NCBI GenBank assembly: GCA_002420105.1
Contig: DIHJ01000016.1
Span: forward strand, 1 to 6,063
Length of the DNA stretch: 6,063 nt
Direction: 5' to 3'
DNA from: Nitrospira sp. UBA5699
GTDB lineage: Bacteria; Nitrospirota; Nitrospiria; Nitrospirales; Nitrospiraceae
In this document: piece after piece, positions 1 to 5,946 of the stretch
Layout: the number at the start of each line of letters is the position of its first letter
Position numbering within the stretch: the stretch's first letter is position 1
Notes under the pieces: model-generated
The model's input: the letters and a program-made list of their open reading frames with translations, nothing else
What the model was told of the DNA's origin: nothing
The model's database searches: none
Made by a program: the position numbers and the translations under genes

Positions 1-8
1 GCGAGAAC

Positions 9-27
9 GCCGCTGGCGGCCTTGCTC
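9..27 (+). terminator. Possible terminator hairpin of an upstream gene
   Basis: GCCGC (9-13) and GCGGC (16-20) can pair, realistically as a 4-bp stem with a CTGG loop, followed by CTTGCTC. The stem is short and the T-tract poor. A factor-independent terminator is only a guess, based on its position at the start of a non-coding stretch. Confidence 0.25.
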
Positions 28-274
28 AACAGCCTGCTAACCGAAAGCTTCAAGGATCGCTTCGTCCGCGCCCACGCCTTCCGGCAGTGCGGCAGTTCCC
101 TGTCCGTCTGTCAGGAAGTCTGGTCTGACCGAAGCGTTTGACCTGATGGTTCCCCGCACGCGCAGCCCTCTAGAGTCCGTATTCCGCCAACTTATCGACC
201 TACAGTCCTGAAGCATGCGTTCTGAAAGGATGTAAGGATGTCGAAGGCAGCAAGAGAGGGAAACTCGGGGATGC

Positions 275-303
275 TTGACTGCGCCTGCTTTATAAACTAT
301 CAA
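275..303 (+). promoter_or_regulatory. Candidate sigma-70 promoter for the TPR/membrane protein unit
   Basis: TTGACT (275-280) is followed after 17 bases by TATCAA (298-303), 5 of 6 and 4 of 6 matches to consensus. A TATAAA at 291-296 lies between them but has no suitably spaced -35 box. Transcription would begin near 310, just ahead of the GAGGG ribosome-binding sequence (311-315). The leader would be very short, so the exact -10 is uncertain. Confidence 0.35.
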
Positions 304-325
304 TGCCCGTGAGGGTACCAAGCCC

Positions 326-922
326 ATGCTGACGCGGTTCTCCGAAATGTCCTCTTCGCTCCCCTCTCCCTATCGAGCCGCCTTTCTGTTAGCCTCGGCT
401 CTGTTCACAGGAACGGTCACCGGCGGCTTCCTATACTCGGTGGTTCTGTTGGGCCACGTCCCGTCCGTCGCCTTGGAGTACTTGAACGAGGCCGAGGGAT
501 GGCTCCAGAGCGGGGAATTCCTCCGGGCCGCGGCAGCGTACAGAACCGCCACCATCGTCGCGCCCGATGATGACCGGGCGCTGCTGAAACTGGGACTGGC
601 CGCTTACGAAGCAGGATTACCCGGGCAAGCCAAAGAGGCCCTTCAAAAAGTCATCGTCGTACGCCCGACACAGGCGAATGCCTACTACTTGCTCGGCCTG
701 ATTGCTCTGAACGAGGGCACATTGGATGAGGCGATTCGGCTGAATGAACTTGCCATCCGCATACGCCCCGAGTTTGCGGAAGCCCATACCAACCTGGGAA
801 CGGCCTGGCTGCGGAAAGGCTATCCTGAAAAAGCCGCCCCCTCATTCCGACAAGCCTTGCAGATCAATCCATTCTTAGATGCAGCAAGGAAAAATCTCGA
901 TGCCATCAAGCCCGGCTCCTGA
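326..922 (+). CDS. Membrane-anchored tetratricopeptide repeat (TPR) protein
   Basis: This 198-residue protein has one hydrophobic N-terminal segment (about residues 17-42) and then four consecutive 34-residue TPR units at about 51-84, 85-118, 119-152 and 153-186. Each repeat shows the usual small/large residue pattern and most end in a proline-containing turn (VAPDD, VRPTQ, IRPEF, INPFL). TPR domains are protein-protein interaction scaffolds, so I infer an adaptor held at the inner membrane, probably with the repeats outside the cytoplasm. The partner cannot be read from the sequence. The ATG at 326 has GAGGG at 311-315; an in-frame ATG at 347 is an alternative. The 3' end overlaps the following membrane-protein gene by 23 bases, which implies translational coupling and suggests the two proteins work together. 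Confidence 0.85.
   Translation: MLTRFSEMSSSLPSPYRAAFLLASALFTGTVTGGFLYSVVLLGHVPSVALEYLNEAEGWLQSGEFLRAAAAYRTATIVAPDDDRALLKLGLAAYEAGLPGQAKEALQKVIVVRPTQANAYYLLGLIALNEGTLDEAIRLNELAIRIRPEFAEAHTNLGTAWLRKGYPEKAAPSFRQALQINPFLDAARKNLDAIKPGS
886..890 (+). promoter_or_regulatory. Ribosome-binding site that decides the membrane-protein start
   Basis: AAGGA at 886-890 lies nine bases before the ATG at 900 and inside the end of the TPR gene. The earlier in-frame ATG at 879 has no such sequence upstream, so 900 is preferred. The arrangement favours re-initiation by ribosomes finishing the TPR gene. Confidence 0.6.
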
Positions 923-1976
923 TCATCCCTCTGCCTCCGGCGATGCGGCGCGGTCGTTATTGCCGACCCTCCTGGGAAAGTCCTTTATTCATCCCTGGAT
1001 AGACTATGGGATCATTGCTGGAGGATGGAGCCTTGGGGTCACTTTGGCCCTCCTTGCCAATCCGGGATTGTTTCAGAGAATCTCTCCGCAAACTTTGGCC
1101 GTTCTCATTCTGGTCGTAAACAGTTGCCATTTTGCAGCTTCTACGTTGCGGCTCTATACCAAACCGGATTACGCCTCGAAGTATCCCTTTCTTACTTATG
1201 GCTTTCCATTGGTCACCTTGGCCATCATGGGCCTGTGCCTGCTTTTTCCCGAGATTCTGGGCAGACACCTTCAAGCCCTGTACCTTACCTGGTCGCCTTT
1301 TCATTATGCCGCCCAAACCTACGGCTTGGCGGCCATGTATTGTTTCCGATCAGGTTTTCGATTGTCTGCCGGAGAGAAGTCGCTGGTCTGGTGGGCCTGC
1401 ATGCTGCCGTTTTTCCGTTCGTTCCTGGGCGCTCCCAATTCGGGTTTGGGCTGGTTTATCCCCAGAGAAAGTCTCAACGCCTTTCCCATAGCCTCTCCCG
1501 CTCTGCACCTCGTCACACAGATTCTCTTGATCCTGATCTTTCTAGCCCCCGTGGCGGTCTATATCCGGATGCGATATCTCAAAGGCCGATTCCCCCCTTT
1601 GATCATCGTGCTCTTGCTGGTTGCCAACGGACTCTGGTGGACGGCCTTGGATTATCTCGATGCGTTTGTCGTGGCCACGATCGCTCACGGTCTTCAATAC
1701 ATGGCCATCGTGCTGGTCTATCACCTCCAAGATCGCCTCAATCATCCCGATAACCTCCGACCAGCCTGGGTGCATGCGCTTCGCTTCTATGGCGGCTGCC
1801 TCCTGCTCGGATACGGATTGTTTTACTGCTGGCCTTATGCCTTCGTATGGGCCGGGGCCGGACTGGCCGAAAGCATGCTCCTGGTTACGGCCACGATCAA
1901 CATTCACCATTTTGTCGTCGATCGATACATTTGGCGACAGCCTCAACCAGCTCATGCCCCGATCGTCTTCTCGTAG
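900..1976 (+). CDS. Polytopic membrane protein with histidine motifs, function unknown
   Basis: From the preferred ATG at 900 this is a 358-residue protein with roughly eight to ten hydrophobic segments, for example about 34-53, 66-86, 97-117, 205-230, 236-256, 258-275, 293-313 and 318-338. I do not recognise a named family with confidence. Histidines sit in or beside the membrane segments in distinctive contexts: SCHFAAST (H77), SPFHYAAQTYG (H135), AHGLQYM (H263), VYH (H275) and NIHHFVVDRYIWR (H336, H337, D341). Such clustering recalls membrane proteins that bind metal or haem, or di-iron membrane oxygenases, but spacing alone does not establish this. A start at 879 would add seven residues. 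It overlaps the TPR gene by 23 bases and is probably co-translated with it, so the TPR protein may be its partner. No clear terminator follows. Confidence 0.75.
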   Translation: MPSSPAPDHPSASGDAARSLLPTLLGKSFIHPWIDYGIIAGGWSLGVTLALLANPGLFQRISPQTLAVLILVVNSCHFAASTLRLYTKPDYASKYPFLTYGFPLVTLAIMGLCLLFPEILGRHLQALYLTWSPFHYAAQTYGLAAMYCFRSGFRLSAGEKSLVWWACMLPFFRSFLGAPNSGLGWFIPRESLNAFPIASPALHLVTQILLILIFLAPVAVYIRMRYLKGRFPPLIIVLLLVANGLWWTALDYLDAFVVATIAHGLQYMAIVLVYHLQDRLNHPDNLRPAWVHALRFYGGCLLLGYGLFYCWPYAFVWAGAGLAESMLLVTATINIHHFVVDRYIWRQPQPAHAPIVFS

Positions 1977-2139
1977 CCCCATCAATCCCCTCCCCGACGC
2001 GCCATTCCGTCACCATTTCAGCCCCAATCACAGGCATCGACGATAGGGTCAGAACAATCGGCTGATTATATAAAGATATACTTTTAGTATCATGCCAAAC
2101 TGTTTGATTGTTCTATCTACTAACAATTGGAATACAAAC

Positions 2140-2149
2140 AGAGATCTCT
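2140..2149. promoter_or_regulatory. Palindrome abutting the -35 box, possible operator
   Basis: AGAGATCTCT is a perfect 10-base palindrome that ends one base before the -35 hexamer of the sigma-factor promoter. The position suits an operator. Palindromes of this length occur by chance several times in a window this size, so the support is weak. Confidence 0.2.
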
Positions 2150-2178
2150 TTGGCGAATTTCCCCGTAGATGCTATAGT
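2150..2178 (+). promoter_or_regulatory. Sigma-70-type promoter of the sigma/anti-sigma operon
   Basis: TTGGCG (2150-2155), a 17-base spacer and TATAGT (2173-2178) match the housekeeping consensus at 4 and 5 of 6 positions with ideal spacing. Transcription should start near 2185. This excludes the upstream ATG at 2092 as the translation start for this transcript and supports the ATG at 2230. I saw no typical GGAAC-type ECF promoter, so autoregulation is not evident. Confidence 0.55.
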
Positions 2179-2190
2179 TGTGGCGGGCGC

Positions 2191-2200
2191 GAGGTGATCC
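2191..2200 (+). promoter_or_regulatory. Displaced Shine-Dalgarno-like sequence in the sigma-factor leader
   Basis: GAGGTGATCC closely complements the 3' end of 16S rRNA, yet no ATG, GTG or TTG lies 5-12 bases downstream. The next in-frame ATG is at 2230, about 30 bases away. A GTG is embedded in the motif itself at 2194, in frame. The motif could be a standby site, or the true start could be the GTG. Confidence 0.3.
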
Positions 2201-2229
2201 CATCTCCGGCCTCTGGCTTTCGCATCCTT

Positions 2230-2832
2230 ATGGATACACCGGGACGACACGCCACCTCATCGATCGATCCGGCCCTTCTGGCCAATATCGTCAAAGGCGA
2301 CCAGCAGGCGTTTAGCCAGCTGTACGACCATTCAAGCACGTTGCTCTATACGCTCGCATTCCGCATTCTGGGCAATCGAGAGGAAGCCGATGAGTTGCTG
2401 CAGGATGTCTACCTCGAAGTATGGCGCAAAGTGGCTCGTTACGATGTCGGCCGCGGAACGCCGATCGCCTGGTTGATTACGTTGACCAGAAGCCGTGCGA
2501 TCGATCGATTGCGGGCGAGAAACGCCCGTGCTATCCGCGCCGCATCTCCCCTGGATCCAACCGTTTCATCCAGCGTCGCCGATCTGGGACCGAGCCCGTT
2601 CGAGACGCAAGCCGATCAGGAACTGCGCATGGCCGTCGGCACCGCCATCACAAGCTTACCGCCCGCACAGCAACAAGCCATTGAGTTGGCGTATTATGAA
2701 GGCCTGTCGCACCACGAAATCGCCGCACGATTGAACCAGCCGCTCGGCACGGTAAAAACGAGAATCAAGCTGGGAATGTCGAAGTTGCGGGAAACGCTCA
2801 GGCATTGCTGGGATCGAGGTGATTTCGGATGA
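2230..2832 (+). CDS. ECF-family RNA polymerase sigma factor
   Basis: This 200-residue protein has the two-domain layout of an extracytoplasmic-function (group 4) sigma factor. Region 2 spans about residues 26-95 and includes the AFRILGNREEADELLQDVYLEVW stretch (43-65), which binds core polymerase, and the WLITLTRSRAIDRLR stretch (81-95), which contributes to -10 recognition. Region 4 spans about 140-190 with a helix-turn-helix (LSHHEIAARLNQPLGTVKTR, 159-178) that reads the -35 element. The linker is about 45 residues. Layout and the adjacent RskA-like gene suggest the SigK-like branch. The ATG at 2230 fits the usual N-terminus and lies downstream of the promoter; an open frame back to 2092 is judged untranslated. 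Its stop overlaps the anti-sigma start (ATGA at 2829-2832), the usual arrangement for a sigma factor held inactive by its co-produced anti-sigma factor. Confidence 0.9.
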   Translation: MDTPGRHATSSIDPALLANIVKGDQQAFSQLYDHSSTLLYTLAFRILGNREEADELLQDVYLEVWRKVARYDVGRGTPIAWLITLTRSRAIDRLRARNARAIRAASPLDPTVSSSVADLGPSPFETQADQELRMAVGTAITSLPPAQQQAIELAYYEGLSHHEIAARLNQPLGTVKTRIKLGMSKLRETLRHCWDRGDFG

Positions 2833-3839
2833 CCCACGAAGAGCTCGAAGACGCCGTCCCTCTCTATGCCGCCGGCGCATTGGACCGGACGGAGCGTCAG
2901 GCGTTGGAAGCGCATCTCCTCTCCGGCTGCCAGTCCTGCCACAACGCGCTGAAAGACTACCAGTCCGTCGCCTCACTGCTCCCGTTCGGCCTGTCCCCGA
3001 TGCAGGCGCCACGGACACTCAAGGCAAAGATCATGGCAGCGCGGCATCCGGATGCGATCGCCGTGGACAACGGAGCGCGAGACGCGATTCGCCCGAGTCT
3101 GGAGCCCGGCGAATGGATGAACCATCTCTTCCCGCCCGTCGCGCCGGCGCGGTCCTTTTCCCTGCCGTGGGCCATCGGCCTCGTCGCCGTCCTCCTGGCC
3201 GGCGTGGGGGGCTACTTCGCCTGGACATACAACACGAGACTCTCCGACGACGCCTCCAAGATCATGCAGTTGGAGATGTCCCTCCACGAACAATCCACCA
3301 GGCTCGCGGGACTCCAGCGCGATATGAGCGCACGGGACCGCAGGCTCGCCGAACTCGAATCGGACGTCGAGCGGAAAACCAACGATGCCGCCGAATTGAA
3401 GAAGCAGGTTCTGGAACTCGAAGTTGAACTGGAGGAGGCACGGGCGCGACTCGCCGCGGGAATGCGCGGCAGAGTTCCGCAGGATGAACTGGCCACGTTG
3501 ATGCGCCGGCCCGACGCGAAAGTCGTCGCCTTGACCGGTTCGGACATGGCCAGGGAGGCCGTCGGCATGCTGCTCTACGATGCGCGCACTCAGAAGGCCT
3601 GGTTCTACTCCGTCAATCTCCCGGAATGCCCGGACGGCACCACCTATCAACTCTGGGCTATCGATCATAGACCAGCCAGCATCGGTACGTTCCATATGGA
3701 CAGCGGACAACCGGCCCACCTCCTTGTCAAACGGTTGCCCGAATTTGCGAAGGCCAGGAAATTCGCCGTGAGCCTCGAACCATCGGGGGGGCGCTCGCAA
3801 CCGACCGGCCCGATCTATCTCGTCGGCCATACACGCTAA
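2829..3839 (+). CDS. Membrane-bound RskA-like anti-sigma factor
   Basis: This 336-residue protein starts with a zinc-anti-sigma-type domain of about 50 residues; the putative metal ligands are H29, C34 and C37 (HLLSGCQSC). The His-Cys gap is one residue longer than the common Hx3CxxC form. A linker leads to one transmembrane helix at about 113-134. A charged, heptad-like region follows at about 140-215, likely a periplasmic coiled coil. The C-terminal part (about 225-332) carries RskA-domain features, including YDARTQKAWFYSVNLPE and GTTYQLWAID. RskA-type proteins sequester their cognate sigma factor at the membrane and release it on an envelope signal, often through proteolysis. The long coiled coil between membrane and RskA domain may sense or oligomerise, which is inference. 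GAGGTGAT at 2816-2823 is a strong ribosome-binding sequence, and the four-base overlap with the sigma gene indicates coupled translation. Confidence 0.88.
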   Translation: MTHEELEDAVPLYAAGALDRTERQALEAHLLSGCQSCHNALKDYQSVASLLPFGLSPMQAPRTLKAKIMAARHPDAIAVDNGARDAIRPSLEPGEWMNHLFPPVAPARSFSLPWAIGLVAVLLAGVGGYFAWTYNTRLSDDASKIMQLEMSLHEQSTRLAGLQRDMSARDRRLAELESDVERKTNDAAELKKQVLELEVELEEARARLAAGMRGRVPQDELATLMRRPDAKVVALTGSDMAREAVGMLLYDARTQKAWFYSVNLPECPDGTTYQLWAIDHRPASIGTFHMDSGQPAHLLVKRLPEFAKARKFAVSLEPSGGRSQPTGPIYLVGHTR

Positions 3840-3852
3840 CCCGATTCCTCGC

Positions 3853-3881
3853 TTGACCCGGCCCGGAAAGGCGGCTACAAC
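3853..3881 (+). promoter_or_regulatory. Candidate promoter for tadA
   Basis: TTGACC (3853-3858), 17 bases, then TACAAC (3876-3881): 5 of 6 and 4 of 6 matches to consensus. It overlaps a small GGCGG/CCGCC hairpin (3870-3885). If it is used, the TTG at 3853 cannot be the tadA start, consistent with the ATG at 3946. Readthrough from the sigma operon is also possible, since no terminator is visible. Confidence 0.35.
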
Positions 3882-3945
3882 CGCCCCGTCCGCCACGATC
3901 GGCTCGTCACCGAACCTTCGAACGCCGGCGGCAGATAGAACTTCC

Positions 3946-4419
3946 ATGATACCGCCGGATGAACAATCCTCTGACGTTGCGTTCATGCAGGCCGCGATTG
4001 AGGAGGCCGCCAGGGCCACCGAGATCGGCGAGGTCCCGATCGCCGCCCTCATCGTCCAGGACGACAGGATACTTGCGCGCTCGCACAATTACCGTGAGAG
4101 CTGGCAGGACCCCACCGCTCACGCCGAAATCATCGTGATCCGCGCCGCGGCCAAAGCTCTCCGCAGCTGGAGACTGGTCGACACGACGCTCTACGTGACG
4201 GTGGAGCCCTGCGCGATGTGCCTCGGCGCCATTATTCTGGCCCGCATTCCCCGGATCGTATTCGGCGCACATGATCCGAAAGCCGGCGCCTGCGGATCGG
4301 TCCTCGACTTTACGAACGAGCCGAGGCTGAATCACCGGGTCGAGGCGGCGGGAGGAATCCTGGAGAACGAATGCCAGGCGTTGCTGAAGCAATTCTTCAA
4401 GCAGCTGAGAACGGAATAA
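3946..4419 (+). CDS. tadA: tRNA-specific adenosine deaminase TadA
   Basis: TadA deaminates adenosine 34 to inosine in the anticodon of tRNA-Arg(ACG), letting one tRNA read several arginine CGN codons; it is usually essential. The 157-residue product has the full cytidine/deoxycytidylate deaminase zinc signature. H59 and E61 lie in DPTAHAEI (zinc ligand and proton shuttle), and C89 and C92 lie in VEPCAMC (zinc ligands). Family hallmarks GEVP (28-31), N48, RIPRIVFGAHDPKAGACGS, LNH and the C-terminal FFKQLR are all present. Length is normal for the bacterial enzyme. The frame is open back to a TTG at 3853, but the added residues are low-complexity and unlike TadA, and the ATG at 3946 gives the usual N-terminus. 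The ribosome-binding sequence is weak. It converges with the phosphopantetheinyl transferase gene, 20 bases apart. Confidence 0.95.
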   Translation: MIPPDEQSSDVAFMQAAIEEAARATEIGEVPIAALIVQDDRILARSHNYRESWQDPTAHAEIIVIRAAAKALRSWRLVDTTLYVTVEPCAMCLGAIILARIPRIVFGAHDPKAGACGSVLDFTNEPRLNHRVEAAGGILENECQALLKQFFKQLRTE

Positions 4420-4439
4420 CGCGGACTGGACCGGACGGG

Positions 4440-5222
4440 CTAGGGATTCACCACGCGCACAGCCCAATCACTCCCGTGAGCCGAGACGGCGCCGGCCCAG
4501 CCGGCGCCGCAATCGACCCACTGCACCGTCCATCCGGGCAGCAGGCCGGAGTCCTGAGATACCGTTGAAACGGCCCGCGACCGGTCCTCTCCCGGAAGAA
4601 TTTCGCATTGCTGGAGCGCACGCAATCCGACGCCCTGCCCTTTCAAGACGGCTTCCTTGGCGACCCAATAACGATAGAACTCTCCTGCCTGACCGGCGTC
4701 GGCGAAGCGGAGTATCTCCTGATACTCGGCGGCCGCATAGAACCGTTCGGCCAGCTTGACGACTTCGACCTTGTCTCGAATCTGTTCGAGATCCACACCG
4801 ACATCCCGGTCCCGCGCCACCGCAATCAGCATACGTCCGTGGGAATGGGAGAGGTTGAACCGCAGCGGCTGAGGAAGGACGGAACCGTCACGCAGGGCAG
4901 GCTTTCCCGACGCGCCAACCTGGAACGCGAGGCCCGACGGATCGAGTCCCGTGTACCGGGCAAGCACCGCCCTGAGGCCGCCGTGCGCAAGGATGTATCT
5001 GGTTCGATCGTCGGGACGCACGAACCGATCGGCGCGTGCCCGCTCTTCCTCGCTCAGCCAGGAGCGGCATCGTGCGACTGCAGCCGCACTCCCGTCAAGC
5101 AGGAAGCCCCGGACATGAATCGCTCGATCCTCCAAGGCAAGGGGACCGGTCGGATCTCCGGAGGTAAGCAGCTCCACGGAGGCAAAGACCGGCGACAGTC
5201 GGCTTATGCCAGAGTCGTTCAT
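4440..5222 (-). CDS. Sfp-type 4'-phosphopantetheinyl transferase
   Basis: This 260-residue enzyme of the Sfp/Gsp/HetI group moves 4'-phosphopantetheine from coenzyme A to a serine of an acyl or peptidyl carrier protein, giving the active holo form used in fatty acid, polyketide or non-ribosomal peptide synthesis. Visible motifs are GKP (106-108), FNLSHSHG (122-129), VGVDLE (141-146; D144 and E146 are Mg ligands) and YWVAKEAVLKGQGVGL (185-200; W186, K189, E190 and K194). The two-lobed length is right for the Sfp class rather than the short AcpS class. The ATG at 5222 has only a closely spaced GGGGG (5225-5229) as a ribosome site. ATTATC at 5241-5246 reads GATAAT on the gene's strand and could be a -10 box, without a clear -35. 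No carrier protein or synthase is in view, so the substrate is unknown. Confidence 0.9.
   Translation of the reverse strand: MNDSGISRLSPVFASVELLTSGDPTGPLALEDRAIHVRGFLLDGSAAAVARCRSWLSEEERARADRFVRPDDRTRYILAHGGLRAVLARYTGLDPSGLAFQVGASGKPALRDGSVLPQPLRFNLSHSHGRMLIAVARDRDVGVDLEQIRDKVEVVKLAERFYAAAEYQEILRFADAGQAGEFYRYWVAKEAVLKGQGVGLRALQQCEILPGEDRSRAVSTVSQDSGLLPGWTVQWVDCGAGWAGAVSAHGSDWAVRVVNP
4487..4509. repeat. GC-rich hairpin in the 3' end of the transferase gene
   Basis: CGGCGCCGGC (4487-4496) and GCCGGCGCCG (4500-4509) form a perfect 10-bp stem with a 3-base loop. It sits about 70 bases past the end of tadA. There is no T-tract on either side, so it is not a standard terminator. It could slow polymerase between the convergent genes, or simply reflect repeated Ala-Gly codons. 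Confidence 0.35.
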
Positions 5223-5394
5223 CGCCCCCTATGATGCACGATTATCAGCATCCAAACGCCCATCGTACCCCGCTCATCAGGCGTGAAGAAAACCCATTGA
5301 AAAATCGACATCCGCAGGGTAAGCTCGCCGGAGTCGACTCACTGAAGCCGCTGTTCACATTATCCTGCCGGAGCTTCAGGCACAACCTTCGAAC

Positions 5395-5527
<133 letters not shown>

Positions 5528-5534
5528 AGATCTC

Positions 5535-5556
5535 GTCATCTTGCAGGCAAGATGAC
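5535..5556. repeat. Second hairpin of the leader array
   Basis: GTCATCTTGC (5535-5544) and GCAAGATGAC (5547-5556) are a perfect 10-base inverted repeat separated by two bases, so the loop would open to about four. It reuses the CATCTTG/CAAGATG heptamer of the first hairpin. A palindrome, CGAGATCTCG (5526-5535), joins the two. Confidence 0.8.
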
Positions 5557-5563
5557 GGATCCG

Positions 5564-5576
5564 CCATCTTTGATGG
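5564..5576. repeat. Third hairpin, next to the GIY-YIG ribosome site
   Basis: CCATC-TTT-GATGG (5564-5576) ends two bases before the AAGGAA ribosome-binding sequence of the GIY-YIG gene. It contains a degenerate copy of the same heptamer. It could affect ribosome access, but the stem is only five pairs. Confidence 0.4.
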
Positions 5577-5586
5577 TGAAGGAAAT

Positions 5587-5862
5587 ATGCCTTACCTGTA
5601 TATTCTCTTGAATGAGGCAAAAACCAGAACATATACAGGCGTGAGTCACAATGTTGAGCAACGGCTCAGAGAGCACAATGAAGGCAAGGTGAAATCTTCC
5701 TGTCCCTATCGTCCGTATCGAGTTATATACTTCAAAGAATTTGCCACATTGAGCGAAGCACGTCAGGAAGAGAAGTTCTATAAATCCGCTGCTGGCCGTC
5801 GCAGACTGAAAAACATGCTTTCGCTTACACATTCGATATGTCGCCAGACAGACAATCCATGA
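5587..5862 (+). CDS. Small GIY-YIG nuclease-family protein
   Basis: This 91-residue protein is a single GIY-YIG domain, the size of stand-alone members of the YhbQ/UPF0213-like group. The first motif is YLYIL (3-7), the second is YTG (16-18) in place of YIG, and the basic segment RLREHNEG (26-33) supplies the expected Arg and His. Near E61-E62 the EARQEEKFYKSAAGRRRLK stretch (57-75) carries the catalytic glutamate position and the conserved Lys. Family members cut DNA in repair, restriction or intron homing; the cellular role of the small stand-alone forms is mostly unsettled. The ATG at 5587 has AAGGAA at 5579-5584, slightly close. The frame stays open upstream through the hairpins and the tRNA to 5401, but that extension is translated tRNA and is rejected. 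I infer it belongs to the flanked element and may act on the hairpins or the tRNA site. Confidence 0.85.
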   Translation: MPYLYILLNEAKTRTYTGVSHNVEQRLREHNEGKVKSSCPYRPYRVIYFKEFATLSEARQEEKFYKSAAGRRRLKNMLSLTHSICRQTDNP

Positions 5863-5890
5863 AACACCCCCGAACTTGTCTGGCCCCCTT

Positions 5891-5922
5891 GTAGGAGCGC
5901 GTGCGAAGCACCTTAGCGCGAC
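5891..5922 (+). repeat. REP-like palindromic element
   Basis: A GTAG head (5891-5894) precedes an imperfect hairpin: GTGC (5901-5904) pairs with GCAC (5908-5911), and CGCG (5898-5901) can pair with CGCG (5917-5920), leaving a bulge. A GTAG/GTGG head followed by a bulged palindrome is the layout of bacterial REP sequences. One copy alone cannot prove it. It ends directly at the second tRNA repeat. Confidence 0.35.
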
Positions 5923-5946
5923 TTCGAATGCCCACCCTCTCCGCCA
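5923..5946 (+). repeat. Direct repeat, copy 2 (duplicated tRNA-Ser 3' end)
   Basis: TTCGAAT, one extra G, then CCCACCCTCTCCGCCA: the T-loop to CCA of the upstream tRNA with a single inserted base. Sequence to its left does not continue as a tRNA, so this is not a second tRNA gene. It marks the probable right boundary of the inserted segment. Confidence 0.85.

Larger units (their letters stand above)
1..325. other. Left-edge region without a supportable gene
   Basis: I see no convincing gene here. Forward frame 1 is open from the window edge to a TGA at 139-141 (46 codons), so the tail of an upstream gene cannot be excluded, but the translation resembles no family I know. The minus strand is open over 37-327, but its start lies on top of the start of the TPR gene and its product is also unrecognisable. 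The stretch contains a terminator-like hairpin at 9-20, a tandem 8-base repeat (AAGGATGT twice, 226-241), a 24-codon ORF at 238-312 with an AGGA-type ribosome site, and a candidate promoter at 275-303. The 24-codon ORF stops 13 bases before the TPR gene and could be a leader peptide or chance. Confidence 0.5.

Noticed and set aside
37..327. 96-residue minus-strand ORF in the left non-coding region
   Set aside because: No recognisable family, its start lies on the TPR gene start, and there is no ribosome-binding sequence I can identify. Not excluded, but not supportable.
2075..2091. Imperfect AT-rich inverted repeat (GATATAC...GTATC) in the spacer
   Set aside because: Only about four consecutive pairs form; it is expected by chance in AT-rich sequence and has no associated promoter of good spacing.
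2092..2229. Upstream start of the sigma factor at the ATG at 2092
   Set aside because: The extra 46 residues are translated from an AT-rich spacer that contains the promoter at 2150-2178, there is no ribosome site, and ECF factors normally begin near the 2230 start.
3853..3945. TTG start giving a longer TadA
   Set aside because: The extension is unlike TadA N-termini, and the TTG is part of a candidate -35 box.
2973..4088. 371-residue minus-strand ORF opposite the anti-sigma gene and tadA start
   Set aside because: It is a GC-rich shadow frame. The opposite strand has clear RskA and TadA signatures, and the shadow protein has no recognisable domain.
4608..5234. 208-residue plus-strand ORF opposite the phosphopantetheinyl transferase
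   Set aside because: The minus strand carries all Sfp motifs in order; the plus-strand product resembles nothing and is a shadow.
5923..5946. Second tRNA-Ser gene
   Set aside because: Only the 3' portion is present. The sequence to its left cannot form the variable, anticodon or D arms, nor the matching acceptor strand.
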